A stretch of DNA of 64,000 nucleotides from Lineus longissimus (Eukaryota; Nemertea; Pilidiophora; Heteronemertea; Lineidae): the NCBI RefSeq assembly GCF_910592395.1, contig NC_088308.1:25249501-25313500 (forward strand), written 5' to 3'. The notes beneath the pieces are model-generated. The model was not told where the DNA came from. It was given only the letters and a program-made list of their open reading frames with translations, and made no database searches. The position numbers were made by a program, and so were the translations under genes. Below, piece after piece: positions 1-9,014 of this stretch. The first letter of the stretch is position 1; every line of letters starts with the position of its first letter.

Positions 1-138
1 TAACCTACATTAATAATTTTGATAAGGCAATGGTGAGCCGGAACCTTTGTGTTTTTTGTCTTCAGAAAAGGTTGCAAGACTCTATGCTGACCACTTCATC
101 TTCCTTGAATTAAAATTTCTCAACTTCCTTTTTTTCAG

Positions 139-237
139 GCGATCGGCATGTTCCTCACCTACTTCGTGATCGTTGTACAATTTAGGATGCCAACAAGCAC
201 AGGAGACGACGCCAGCGCAAATGCAACATTGACATAA
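139..237 (+). CDS. last exon of a gustatory-receptor-like (GRL) 7-TM protein (partial)
   Basis: A pyrimidine-rich acceptor ends at 138 and opens a 32-codon frame that stops at 235-237. The peptide begins AIGMFLTYFVIVVQF and ends in a short polar tail. A TY, five hydrophobic residues, then QF near the C-terminus is the signature of the last transmembrane helix of the invertebrate gustatory receptor family, and in that family the last helix commonly sits alone on a short terminal exon. The rest of the gene lies to the left of the window. The family forms ligand-gated cation channels in insects, with mostly unknown roles in other invertebrates. The call rests on one helix and the exon layout, so it could be another membrane protein. 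Confidence 0.5.
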   Translation, partial: AIGMFLTYFVIVVQFRMPTSTGDDASANATLT

Positions 238-261
238 TTGTTAAGGTGTATAATGATCTGC

Positions 262-345
262 TGACAATGTCATAGTTGTGGTTCAGTATTGGATGCCTAC
301 AAGCGCAGAATGTGTCAGTGCAAGTCCGAAATCTATAATTTCCAC
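262..345 (+). pseudogene. degenerate second copy of the GRL terminal exon tail
   Basis: About 100 bases after the GRL stop codon the DNA again reads like the end of that exon. The local translation VVQYWMPTSAE parallels VVQFRMPTSTG in the real exon, and the bases between about 285 and 335 align with about 174-222. A stop codon lies just upstream and no good acceptor is visible, so it looks like a decayed tandem copy of the exon end rather than a used exon. Confidence 0.4.
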
Positions 346-1004
346 CAAAAGTTACGAAAAAATAGCCCACGAGGATCGCATTATGGTCATGTGAGATCGC
401 CATTGCGTTTTACTTTAACCGTTCCTATGTTCATAATATTACGACCAGTTACCAACTCTGATAAAAATTGTAAATAGAATCATAAAAAATCTAATTATTT
501 TTGTTGTTGTTGCCTATTCTGTTGCTGTCTGCCCTGGTTCACATATTAGAGGTGCGGCGAGCGACTTGCACAAAGACCGTCCTGTGTTGGATTCGATACT
601 AAGTCACGACAGAAGAGAATTTTCGTTATGTTTTTTTGCGCACATCTCGATAAGGTTTAGGTGTGATGACCGAAATTAATACCGCACTGTAGGGTCTCTA
701 TATACATGTACCTTTAAATCAAGACCGTCTGCTGTCTCTCAACTTCCGCACCAAACATTTGGCCAAGGCCTACATTCTCCGGGTCTTGAATTTAGTACAG
801 AAACCCGCCACTGCGTTGTTGACAGCCATTGTCATAACCGATAGCGCCGATCGATCGACCAAGCCATACCGACAACACACTGCATATGCTTTGTACACTC
901 TCAAATCTCTCACTAAGGAACGGCATCATCAACTATCACAGAACGTGGGAGCTTGAACCAAACCTATATTACATTGGGGTGAAAGTATTCTGTGGTATAT
1001 ATAA
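346..1004. other. intergenic region, GRL tail to MCT gene 1
   Basis: No convincing exon is seen. The segment must contain the promoter and 5' UTR of MCT gene 1, but no clear core promoter stands out. The TATATATAAA-like run at about 996-1004 touches the start codon and is too close to act as its TATA box. Confidence 0.4.
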
Positions 1005-4000
1005 ATGGGTAATGGAGACACAGCGGATGATGCATTTGAGGAGGCAGTGCACCTCAACCCAGCCACCAAGGAGGAGGCATCAGACGTCGAGAAGGAACCG
1101 TTGAAAACGTGCCCCGCCACCAAGAAAGCATCGGATTTCCCCGAGTCATTCCCAGAGGGAGGATATGGATGGGTTGTCGTCGTTGCATCGTTTTTTGGTT
1201 CATTCATGTTCCCACTCTGCCTGACCTATGGTCTCTTCCACGTGGTGCTGGTGGAGCAGCTCGGAAGGAGTAGAGGAGAGACTGCTTTGGTTGGATCTGT
1301 GACGTATCTATTTACTGCAGGTGCAGGTAAGTCGATTCTGAATTACTCATCACTTGGTTCTCAATGTTATATGTTGCTCAGCGCCGAGTGGATAACCACA
1401 TATATCAAATATGTTATAGTTGCATACGGTATATGTATGCCGCAATGAGAGCTGGAATTTGGGGGAATGCACGTACAGAGGTAAAGTGAAAAAATTAAAT
1501 ATCATTGTGGCTAAAGCACAAAAAACACGCGAGCGTCGGCCTAGACTTATCTCTGACCTTAGCATAGGCCTACGGCTACGCAATCTATGCAGGCCGAATT
1601 GAAGGCTAATACTTGATGTAAGATATATAGCTTAGGTCAAGAAGTCATACAATGTGTAAATAAATAATTGTCTGTATTCAGATTATTCACATGCCTGGAA
1701 TATCAATCAATACAATATGCCTGTTTTATGTAACATAATAATACATGTAATGTAGGCCTACGTGTTATTAAACTAAACTAAAGGACATTGCATCCTTAGG
1801 ACAAGTATAGGAGGGGTACTCCCACAGCGACACTGCGAAGCACCCCTTTAGTGCGGTTGTACCCCTAAACTTCAATTCAAATGTTATGGATCTTCTCCAA
1901 ATGATAAACATGTGGATTTGGATTAGGATTTAGTCATTCTGAAGCAATAAGTTGCTGACAACTTGATGATGTTTATGTTTTTTTTGCATTCAAATTAAAC
2001 ACCCCAGAGTTCGAATAGGCACATTTTCTCTCCCATAAAGGTATTATCTGTGGTTCCGACGAACACTTTTGAGTTCTATGAACTGCTATAACAACCTCTG
2101 GAAGCCTTTTTTTTTTAAAGATTATAATTTATATTCTGAGGTTGCTTTGCTGGCTACTGCCGGATCACATCAGCGCATCCACTAATGAACAGATTAGAGC
2201 TCTGTTTCTTCATACGACCTCATGGGTTCATTAAAATGCGACAAATACATACAAAATGTACATGTACAATTAATTATGACAAACGAGGACGAGGACAATA
2301 TAGTGGTGCCTAATTAGGCTAAACACTGAGATGACACATAAATAAAGAAATTTGCTCTTCGAGGTTTTAAAGTTCATGTAAATCAAGAACAATACAGTAT
2401 GTAGCTGCACTTAGCCTATCTCATCTTTAAGAAAACTTTACGTATATATTAAGAGCAAGTATAGATTAATATATATCTGCTGTTGATATAACCTAATTTT
2501 TGTGCTTTGATAAATCCTCATCTTATTTCTAACTAGAGCCCAAAAATTACAAACCAGCGGTGTTGAGTAGACAAGAAAATTGCTTAAAACTGGATGATTT
2601 CGGTGATATTTTTGCATTCAGAGTTTTAGCGAGCATCCCAGGGTTCAAATAAGCACATTTCCTCTCCCATAAAGGTTCCAACGGGCATTAGGTTTCTCTG
2701 AACAGCCATAATACCCCTCTGTAACCCTATTTTCTAAGAGAATGCTGAGGTATCATTGGTTGCATGCTGGCTGCAGCCGGATCCCATCAGCGCTTCCACA
2801 AATAAACAGCTTTGAGCTATGTTGGGTGCCTTATTGGTAAAGTGACCTTAATTATCCTTCAACAATCCCTCTTCCATTGTCTTCAGGGCCTTTGTCAAGT
2901 TTCCTCTGCAACTTGATTGGGCATCGTGGCACATGTATCCTTGGTAGCGTGTTGGCTACTTCCGGTTATCTCATCAGCGCATTCTCCAGCAGCTTCGAGC
3001 TCCTCTTCTTCTCATATGGATGCCTTGTTGGTAAGTATAACCTGCTTTTTAAAATCGTGCATTATTTCTCTCAACCAAAATCAGCACTCTGCCATCGAAA
3101 ATCCGTCACAGACATCCATCATTGACAGGATAATTCAGTGACATGATTGGGAGTTAGCGCTGCCGCGGGAGTTGCGCGGCGAGGAAATTACATGGTGGCT
3201 TCCTCTCGCAATTGTGATTCTTCGCTTAGACCGATAACAAGTTCCCACCACCCCTCTGTCAGCGATGTTGTAAGAATTCCTCTTTAGATACCGTGCTCGG
3301 CGATGATTGTGTATCATTTCGATGCAAAATATGATAACATTGGCTGAAGTACCATCATGAATTGTATATTTAAGTCAGAACTAAAAGGCAGCTTTTCTGA
3401 AGACTTTGGTAAACGACTGCTCTCTATCAAAATCCCACCAAAATTGATATCACTATTTTGCTTTCAGGGACGGGAATTTCACTCCAGTTGGTGCCTACCA
3501 TGGTTCTGGTTCAGTTCTACTTCGAGAAGCGGCGAGCCCTAGCAGTAGCAATAGTCAGAACAGGGAGCGGAGTCGGTAGTCTGGTCCTACCGCCGATCGT
3601 TCAGCTCCTCATTGATGAATACTCGTGGAGAGGAGCTATGATTCTCCTCGCGGGGTTCGCCCTGCAGGGGTGTGTCATTGGGGCCCTCTTGCGACCAAAT
3701 GCGAAGTCAACTATGAGTAAAATATCAAATATCAGAGATCGCCAGAGTCTTTCTTTGAGAGAAACTATTATGTCAAATCTTGCTCATTTTAAGGACTGTC
3801 GATTTCTAATGTGTTCATTAGTGCAATTCTCGGAGGGAGTACACTCAGTTATTTATTATTATTTACTACCAGACCGAGTGGTCGGATTTGGATTCACGTC
3901 CGACCAGGCTGCTTTTTTCTTGTTTCTGACGGGAGTAAGCTCCACGATTACTCGTCTGGCGACTGGTGTTCTTACAAACCATTTCAAGTTAAATTCGATA

Positions 4001-4411
4001 GTTCTGCACGGTTGCGCCTTTCTACTCATGTCGACTTGTCATTTGTCATTTAGTCTGTTAAGCAATCCTAGCTATGGAGTATTGGTGACGATATCTGTTG
4101 TATTTGGATTGGGGTTTGGTGTTACAACCTGCAATTTGATACTTCTCATGCTGCAACTGTTTGGGATTCACCGGATGACAGTCGCATTGGGTTGGGTGCT
4201 GCTTGCAGAAGGTATCGGCGGTTTCATTGGACCGCCAATAGGAGGCGCAATTTTTGACATGACGGAAAGTTACACATATTCGTTTCTTTTATCAGGGGGG
4301 TTTGCATTTTTGGCTTGTGTATTAACCATTCCTTTGTTTGTGATACATAAATACAAGTTTAAGCAGGGACTACAACGAGTTACTACTAAATGTGATGAAT
4401 TTTTCGATTAA
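1005..4411 (+). CDS. monocarboxylate-transporter-like protein, tandem gene 1
   Basis: Three coding exons, 1005-1326, 2887-3030 and 3468-4411, join in phase (both introns phase 1) to give 469 residues, the usual size of SLC16 transporters. An acidic N-terminus leads to the family's EGGYGW motif, about residues 47-52, at the start of TM1. Exon 3 carries YFEKRRALAVAI and RTGSGVGSLVLPP, the conserved loop and TM5 region, then a cytosolic loop and the second six-helix bundle with TRLATGVLTN in TM8. The family moves monocarboxylates or related small organic solutes across the plasma membrane. By my alignment the Lys of TM1 and the Asp of TM8 used for proton-lactate coupling in MCT1 are replaced by Thr and Ser, so lactate transport should not be assumed. 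The start has no upstream in-frame alternative. Intron 1 contains two decayed copies of exon 2. Confidence 0.88.
1988..2230 (+). pseudogene. decayed copy of MCT exon 2 (relic 1) with flanking duplicate
   Basis: Bases 2149-2225 align with the second half of MCT exon 2 (about 2950-3028): both run through a GCTGGCTACTGCCGG-like stretch, CATCAGCGCAT and a GAGCTC-type segment. The preceding ~150 bases match those before relic 2 and share a CTCTCCCATAAAGGT block. Frame and splice sites are lost. It is an old exon duplicate in intron 1 of MCT gene 1. Confidence 0.6.
2612..2845 (+). pseudogene. decayed copy of MCT exon 2 (relic 2)
   Basis: Bases 2764-2843 align with exon 2 of the same gene through GCTGGCTGCAGCCGG, CATCAGCGC and GTGCCTTATTGGTAA, and a donor-like site remains at the end. 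Stops and small gaps break the frame. Together with relic 1 and the live exon at 2887-3030 this gives three exon-2-like units in a row at different stages of decay. Confidence 0.65.
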
Positions 4412-5219
4412 AATCATTGAAATCGAACTTATTTTTTAATTTTTTTCGTTCACCATTTGTTATGCAACTAACCGGTATGAGCCCAAACTTTTATGTAGAA
4501 GTAGAGCATGCCCCTCTTGTTAAAATAGCCGGCCGAATTATCATGGTATACATGTACATGTAGTTCTTTTATATAAGCTTATCCCATGACGTCTCAGTAC
4601 CAAGGAGATTAGAAGCACATAATAGAATTCTCAGGACATTCTATCCTAGGACGTTTCAAACTTCTCCACCCGCGTCATGGTTGCAACATTTATTTAGAAA
4701 TATATTTGGTCGAACCAACCGAACACAAAATCCCGTCTCGAGGACAGTATTTCTTAGAGAATTCCGAGATCTTCATTCAAACTATCAGACTGTGAAATTT
4801 AGGCAAGTCCATTAAATCAAAAAATAAATGGAGAACACCGTTTGAACTTCGTCATCGATCAATTTTTTAATAACCATGCACTCTGATAGCAAGAACATTA
4901 TCAGGTTTACAAATGATTTTAGGGTTATCTTTCGTGAGATTATGAACACTAACTGTACCAGTATACATACATCTGTATTCAAGGCCACTCGAAAATGGTG
5001 TCAGGTCGCACACATGACATGCACTTTGGATCGTTGGTATGAACTGTGCATGGCGATCGACCAGGCATGGCATCCCGCTAACGCCAAGGCCAGTTCACCG
5101 ATTAGCCAAAAATTTACGAATTCCAGCAATGAGCAGTGGCAGTGACCTATAACCCGACTCGCCACATTTCAAGGATCTTACTTGCGAACTGCACAAGTGT
5201 TCGCTTTTGTAGCGTCACC
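4412..5219. other. intergenic region between MCT genes 1 and 2
   Basis: This holds the 3' UTR of gene 1 (an AATAAA lies near 4824) and the presumed promoter and 5' UTR of gene 2. It is repeated almost exactly at about 8227-9014 upstream of gene 3. Open frames here end before any recognisable domain. Confidence 0.45.
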
Positions 5220-7319
5220 ATGGTCATTGGAGACAAAGATGGTAATGCACTTGAGGCGACAACTCGCTTCCACCCGGTCACGAACGAAGTAAACGCCGAG
5301 AAGGAACCGTTGAAAACATGCCCCGCCACCAAGAACGCATCGGATTTCCCGGAGTCATTCCATGAGGGTCGATATGGATGGGTTGTCGTCGTTGCGTCGT
5401 TTTTTGGTCAGTTCATGTTCCCACTCTGCCTGTCGACCTATGGTCTCTTCCACGTGGTGCTGGTGGAGCAGCTCGGAAGGAGTAGAGGAGAGACTGCTTT
5501 GGTTGGATCTGTGACGTATCTATTTACTGCAGGTGCAGGTAAGTTTCCTGTACCATATTGGAAAATGTTACTTTGTCGCAAACAGAACGTATTTTGTTAA
5601 TATTTCACGCTAACGGACTGATACCACCACGATTTGCCGTTCTTAGTACACTGCCCTGGAGGAGGTCGCTCTCAAGGATGACATCAGCTACCCTCAAGGA
5701 ATTCGGCTTTGATCACGCGGACATCTATGGGGCAGGTTGAAGCTCCGTCTCTGTGTTTGGCTGCCCACATAGCCTCAAGTTGACTTTCCCAGATGTGGAT
5801 GGTTCCCTCGATTTCGTTGGCGTTTACAAGTTAATCAACCTGGCAGGTCCTAAACATCTGATCCTCTGTCCCATTGTCTTCAGGGCCTTTGTCAAGTTTC
5901 CTCTGCAACTTGATTGGGCATCGTTGCACATGTATCCTTGGTAGCGTGCTGGCTGCTGCCGGTTATCTCATTAGCGCATTCTCCAGCAGTTTCGAGCTCC
6001 TTTTCTTCTCATATGGATGCCTTATTGGTAAGTCTATACCTTGTTTTATTCCGTCTTCACAAACCCAACCCTCGAAGAGGTCGTTGGTGCCAACGCAGCC
6101 GCAGTAAGTACAGGTATATATCGGTGAGCAGTGCTTCTCTGTACTGTTTCAGTGTTTCCCTACAAAAGATTAGGCCTCGAATGGAATTGTTGTTGGGTCA
6201 ATAATCGCCTCAATCCTTGAATAGGGGAAAAATAAGGGAAACACTGACAAAAGTTACACCGGTAGAATTGATAAAGTATCTTTAAACCAAGGATGAAAGA
6301 GATCCCCGGGAGTTTTACCGTTTTCTAGCTCCTAGTTCAAGAAATATCATACACTCTTGGTGTAAATATATATACTGACTTCCCGTATTTTCCTTTCAGG
6401 TACAGGTATATGTCTGCAGCTTGTCCCAACCATGGTGCTAGTTCAGTTTTATTTCGAAAAGCGGCGAGCTTTAGCAATATCAATTGTCAGAACAGGGAGC
6501 GGAGTCGGTAGTCTGGTCCTACCGCCGATCGTTCAGCTCCTCATTGATGAATACTCGTGGAGAGGAGCTATGATTCTCCTCGCGGGGTTCGCCCTGCAGG
6601 GGTGTGTCATTGGCGCCCTTTTACGACCAAATGCTAAATTAAACGTCAGTAAAAGCAATCGACAACGAAGATCTTTTGCTGAAAATGTGATATCAACATT
6701 TGATTTTTTCAAGGACAGTCGTTTACTAATATGGTTATTCGTGCAATTCTCGGAGGGCTTACACGCCGTTATGTTTTTTTACTTATTGCCAGATAGAGTC
6801 ATTGGATTCGGATTCACCGCCGACCAGGCTGCTTTTCTCCTCTTTCTAACGGGGATAAGTTCGACACTTCTCCGCCTGGTCACTGGTGTTTTAACAAATC
6901 GCTTTCACCTCAGTTCCATAGTTCAGTACGGTTGTGCTTTCCTACTAATGTCAACTTCTCATTTTGTATTAATGTTGAGCAGTCTGAGTTATGGTGTCTT
7001 GGTGGTGATGTCTTTGGTGTTTGGAGTGGGGTCGGGCATCGGTACCTGCAATCTTACACTCCTCATGCTGCAGCTGTTCGGAATACATCGGGCGACTATC
7101 GCCTTGGGTTGGGTGATGTTAGCGGAGGGTATAGGGGGCTTCATTGGACCACCAGTAGGGGGCGCAATATTTGACATGACCGGGAGTTACACACATTCGT
7201 TTCTTTTATCAGGAGCGTTTGCTGTTGCGGCTAGTGCATTTACGATTCCAGTTTTCATAATTCATAGATACAAGTTTAAAACGACAAATAGTTACCAACT
7301 TGACGAACAATCCAGATAA
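5220..7319 (+). CDS. monocarboxylate-transporter-like protein, tandem gene 2
   Basis: Exons 5220-5538, 5884-6027 and 6400-7319 join through two phase-1 introns to give 460 residues. I chose the ATG at 5220 because it sits in a strong CACCATGG context. An upstream in-frame codon at 5136 would add about 28 residues with no family resemblance. The 12-helix SLC16 plan is complete, with YFEKRRALAISI, RTGSGVGSLVLPP and the TM8 element LLRLVTGVLTN. Two oddities fall in the first exon. The family motif reads RYGW instead of GYGW, and a 3-base insertion adds Ser within TM1 (CLSTYG against CLTYG in genes 1 and 3). Both suggest altered or relaxed function in this copy. It differs from gene 3 by only a few residues in exon 3. 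Confidence 0.86.
5640..5870 (+). other. coding-like relic in intron 1 of MCT gene 2 (copy at ~9432-9650)
   Basis: The stretch after the pyrimidine-rich run at ~5635 reads TALEEVALKDDISYPQ in one frame and then breaks, and other parts stay open in a second frame. No source protein is recognised. It is present in both duplication units and I do not see it in intron 1 of gene 1, so it entered after the split from gene 1. It may be a degraded retrocopy or chance. Confidence 0.2.
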
Positions 7320-7579
7320 ATCAAAATTAAGTACATCCATTTATTTTGTATTGTTTTCGATTTGTACGTATGCATACCTCTTACGGATCCTGATAATTTC
7401 TCATCTGCTCTCTTTTAATGTTTATAAGGTCAGCTGTATGTTAGGCGAAGACATCCCTTAGACGAATATGCAATCGGTAGGCCTCGTACTGCTCGATTGA
7501 CGTCGAAGGACGATCGGGCAAGAAATTACTATTTGCCTCTGACCTTATAAAAGTGAAAGGAGAGTATTGATTTGTTTGA

Positions 7580-7964
7580 CTAGAAATTCTGTGTTATCAC
7601 GACTGGTTTATATACAAGAGGGTATAATAAACCGCGACTCTGCGCAGGTAATGACGGAAAGAAAGCTAAATCATTTGAAGTCGTTGGCAAAGTTGGTAGC
7701 AGGTGCCTATTAGAAGTCTGTAATAATGAATATATGCTGTATTGAAAGTTGCTGTCCACGTTCGGGAATACTCCTTCCAGCTGGCAGTTTGTTGTAGGGA
7801 CTGATGTAATGTCGAGGAGATTAGCCTGACCCGAATTCTGCTGTTTACTGGCCATGGGTCCTGAGGCTGCCGCTTTTAATGCATCGCTATACGGCGTGGT
7901 GGTTGAAGGCGTCCTCCATAGGATGGCTGGGGTCTGTGGAATGCTGACTGTAGATATGTTGAAC
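7580..7964 (-). pseudogene. orphan terminal exon of the minus-strand neighbour, frameshifted
   Basis: This is a copy of the last coding exon at 11409-11797, carried here by the 3.8-kb tandem duplication together with its acceptor and pyrimidine tract. It is 385 bases long against 389: four bases present at about 11732-11736 are missing, so the frame entered from the splice site reaches a stop after RRIAMH. It has no upstream exons of its own, since MCT gene 3 lies between it and the parent gene. It can be reached only by splicing over the nearer intact exon. Confidence 0.8.
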
Positions 7965-8021
7965 CTGAAAGAATGAATGATGTTATAACGAAGGGAGGGG
8001 TAAGTAGTAGAAATAGAAAAT

Positions 8022-8226
8022 AGAAGGTATCGGCGGTTTCATTGGTCCGCCAATAGGAGGCGCAATTTTTGACATGACGGAAAGTCACACATATTCGTTT
8101 CTTTTATCAGGGGGGTTTGCATTTTCGGCTTGTTTATTAACCATTCCTTTGTTTGTGATAAATAAATACAAGTTTAAGCAGGGACTACAACGAGTTACTA
8201 CTAACTCTGATGAATATTTCGATTAA
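8022..8226 (+). pseudogene. truncated C-terminal fragment of MCT gene 1
   Basis: This is a copy of the last ~200 coding bases of MCT gene 1 (4207-4411), created where unit B joins unit A. The frame is still open from EGIGGFIGPPIGG to the stop at 8224-8226. It has collected several amino-acid changes, for example Tyr to His and His to Asn, as expected without selection. It has no start, promoter or upstream exons. Confidence 0.82.
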
Positions 8227-9014
8227 AATAATTGAAATCGAACTTATTTTTTTCGTTCACCGTTTGTTATGCAACTTACCGGTATGAGCCCAAACTTTTA
8301 TGTAGAAGTAGAGTATGTCCCCCTGGTTAAAATAGCCAGCCGAATTATCATGGTATAGTTCTTTTATATAAGTTTATCCCATGACGTCTCAGTACCAAGG
8401 AGATTAGAAGCACATAATAAAATTCTCAGGACATTCTATCCTAGGACGTTTCAAACTTCTCCACCCACGTCATGGTTGCAACATTTATTTAGAAAGATAT
8501 TTGGTCGAACCAACGGAACACAAAATCCCGTCTCGAGGACAGTATTTCTTAGAGAATTCCGAGATCTTCATTCCAACTATCAGATTGTGAAATTTAGGCC
8601 AGTCCATTAAATCAAAAAATAAATGGAGAACACCGTTTGAACTTCGTCATCGATCAATTTTTTAATAACCATGCACTCTGATAGCAAGAACATTATCAGG
8701 TTTACAAACGATTTTGGGGTTATCTTTCGTGAGATTATGAAAACTAACTGGACCAGTATACATACATCCGTATTCAGGGCTACTCGAAAATGGTGTCAGG
8801 TCGCACACATGACATGCACTTTGGATCGTTGGTATGAACTGTGCATGGCGATCGACCAGGCATGGCATCCCGCTGACGCCAAGGCCAGTTCACCGATTAG
8901 CCAAAAATTAACGAATTCCAGCAATGAGCAGTGGCAGTGACCTATAACCCGACTCGCCACATTTCAAGGATCTTACTTGCGAACTGCACAAGGGTTCGCT
9001 TTTGTAGCGTCAAC
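8227..9014. other. intergenic region upstream of MCT gene 3
   Basis: Near-identical to 4412-5219. It presumably contains the promoter of gene 3. No other feature is seen. Confidence 0.4.

Larger units (their letters stand above)
4207..8021 (+). repeat. tandem duplication unit A (3815 bp)
   Basis: This unit runs from within the last exon of MCT gene 1, through MCT gene 2, to within the last intron of the minus-strand neighbour. Unit B directly follows with very high identity and small indels. The breakpoints share the short homology AGAAG at 4207-4211, 8022-8026 and 11857-11861. Confidence 0.88.

Noticed and set aside
5136-5219. Earlier in-frame start for MCT genes 2 and 3 (also 8931)
   Set aside because: The extra residues have no family similarity, and the later ATG has the better context and matches the N-terminal length of gene 1.
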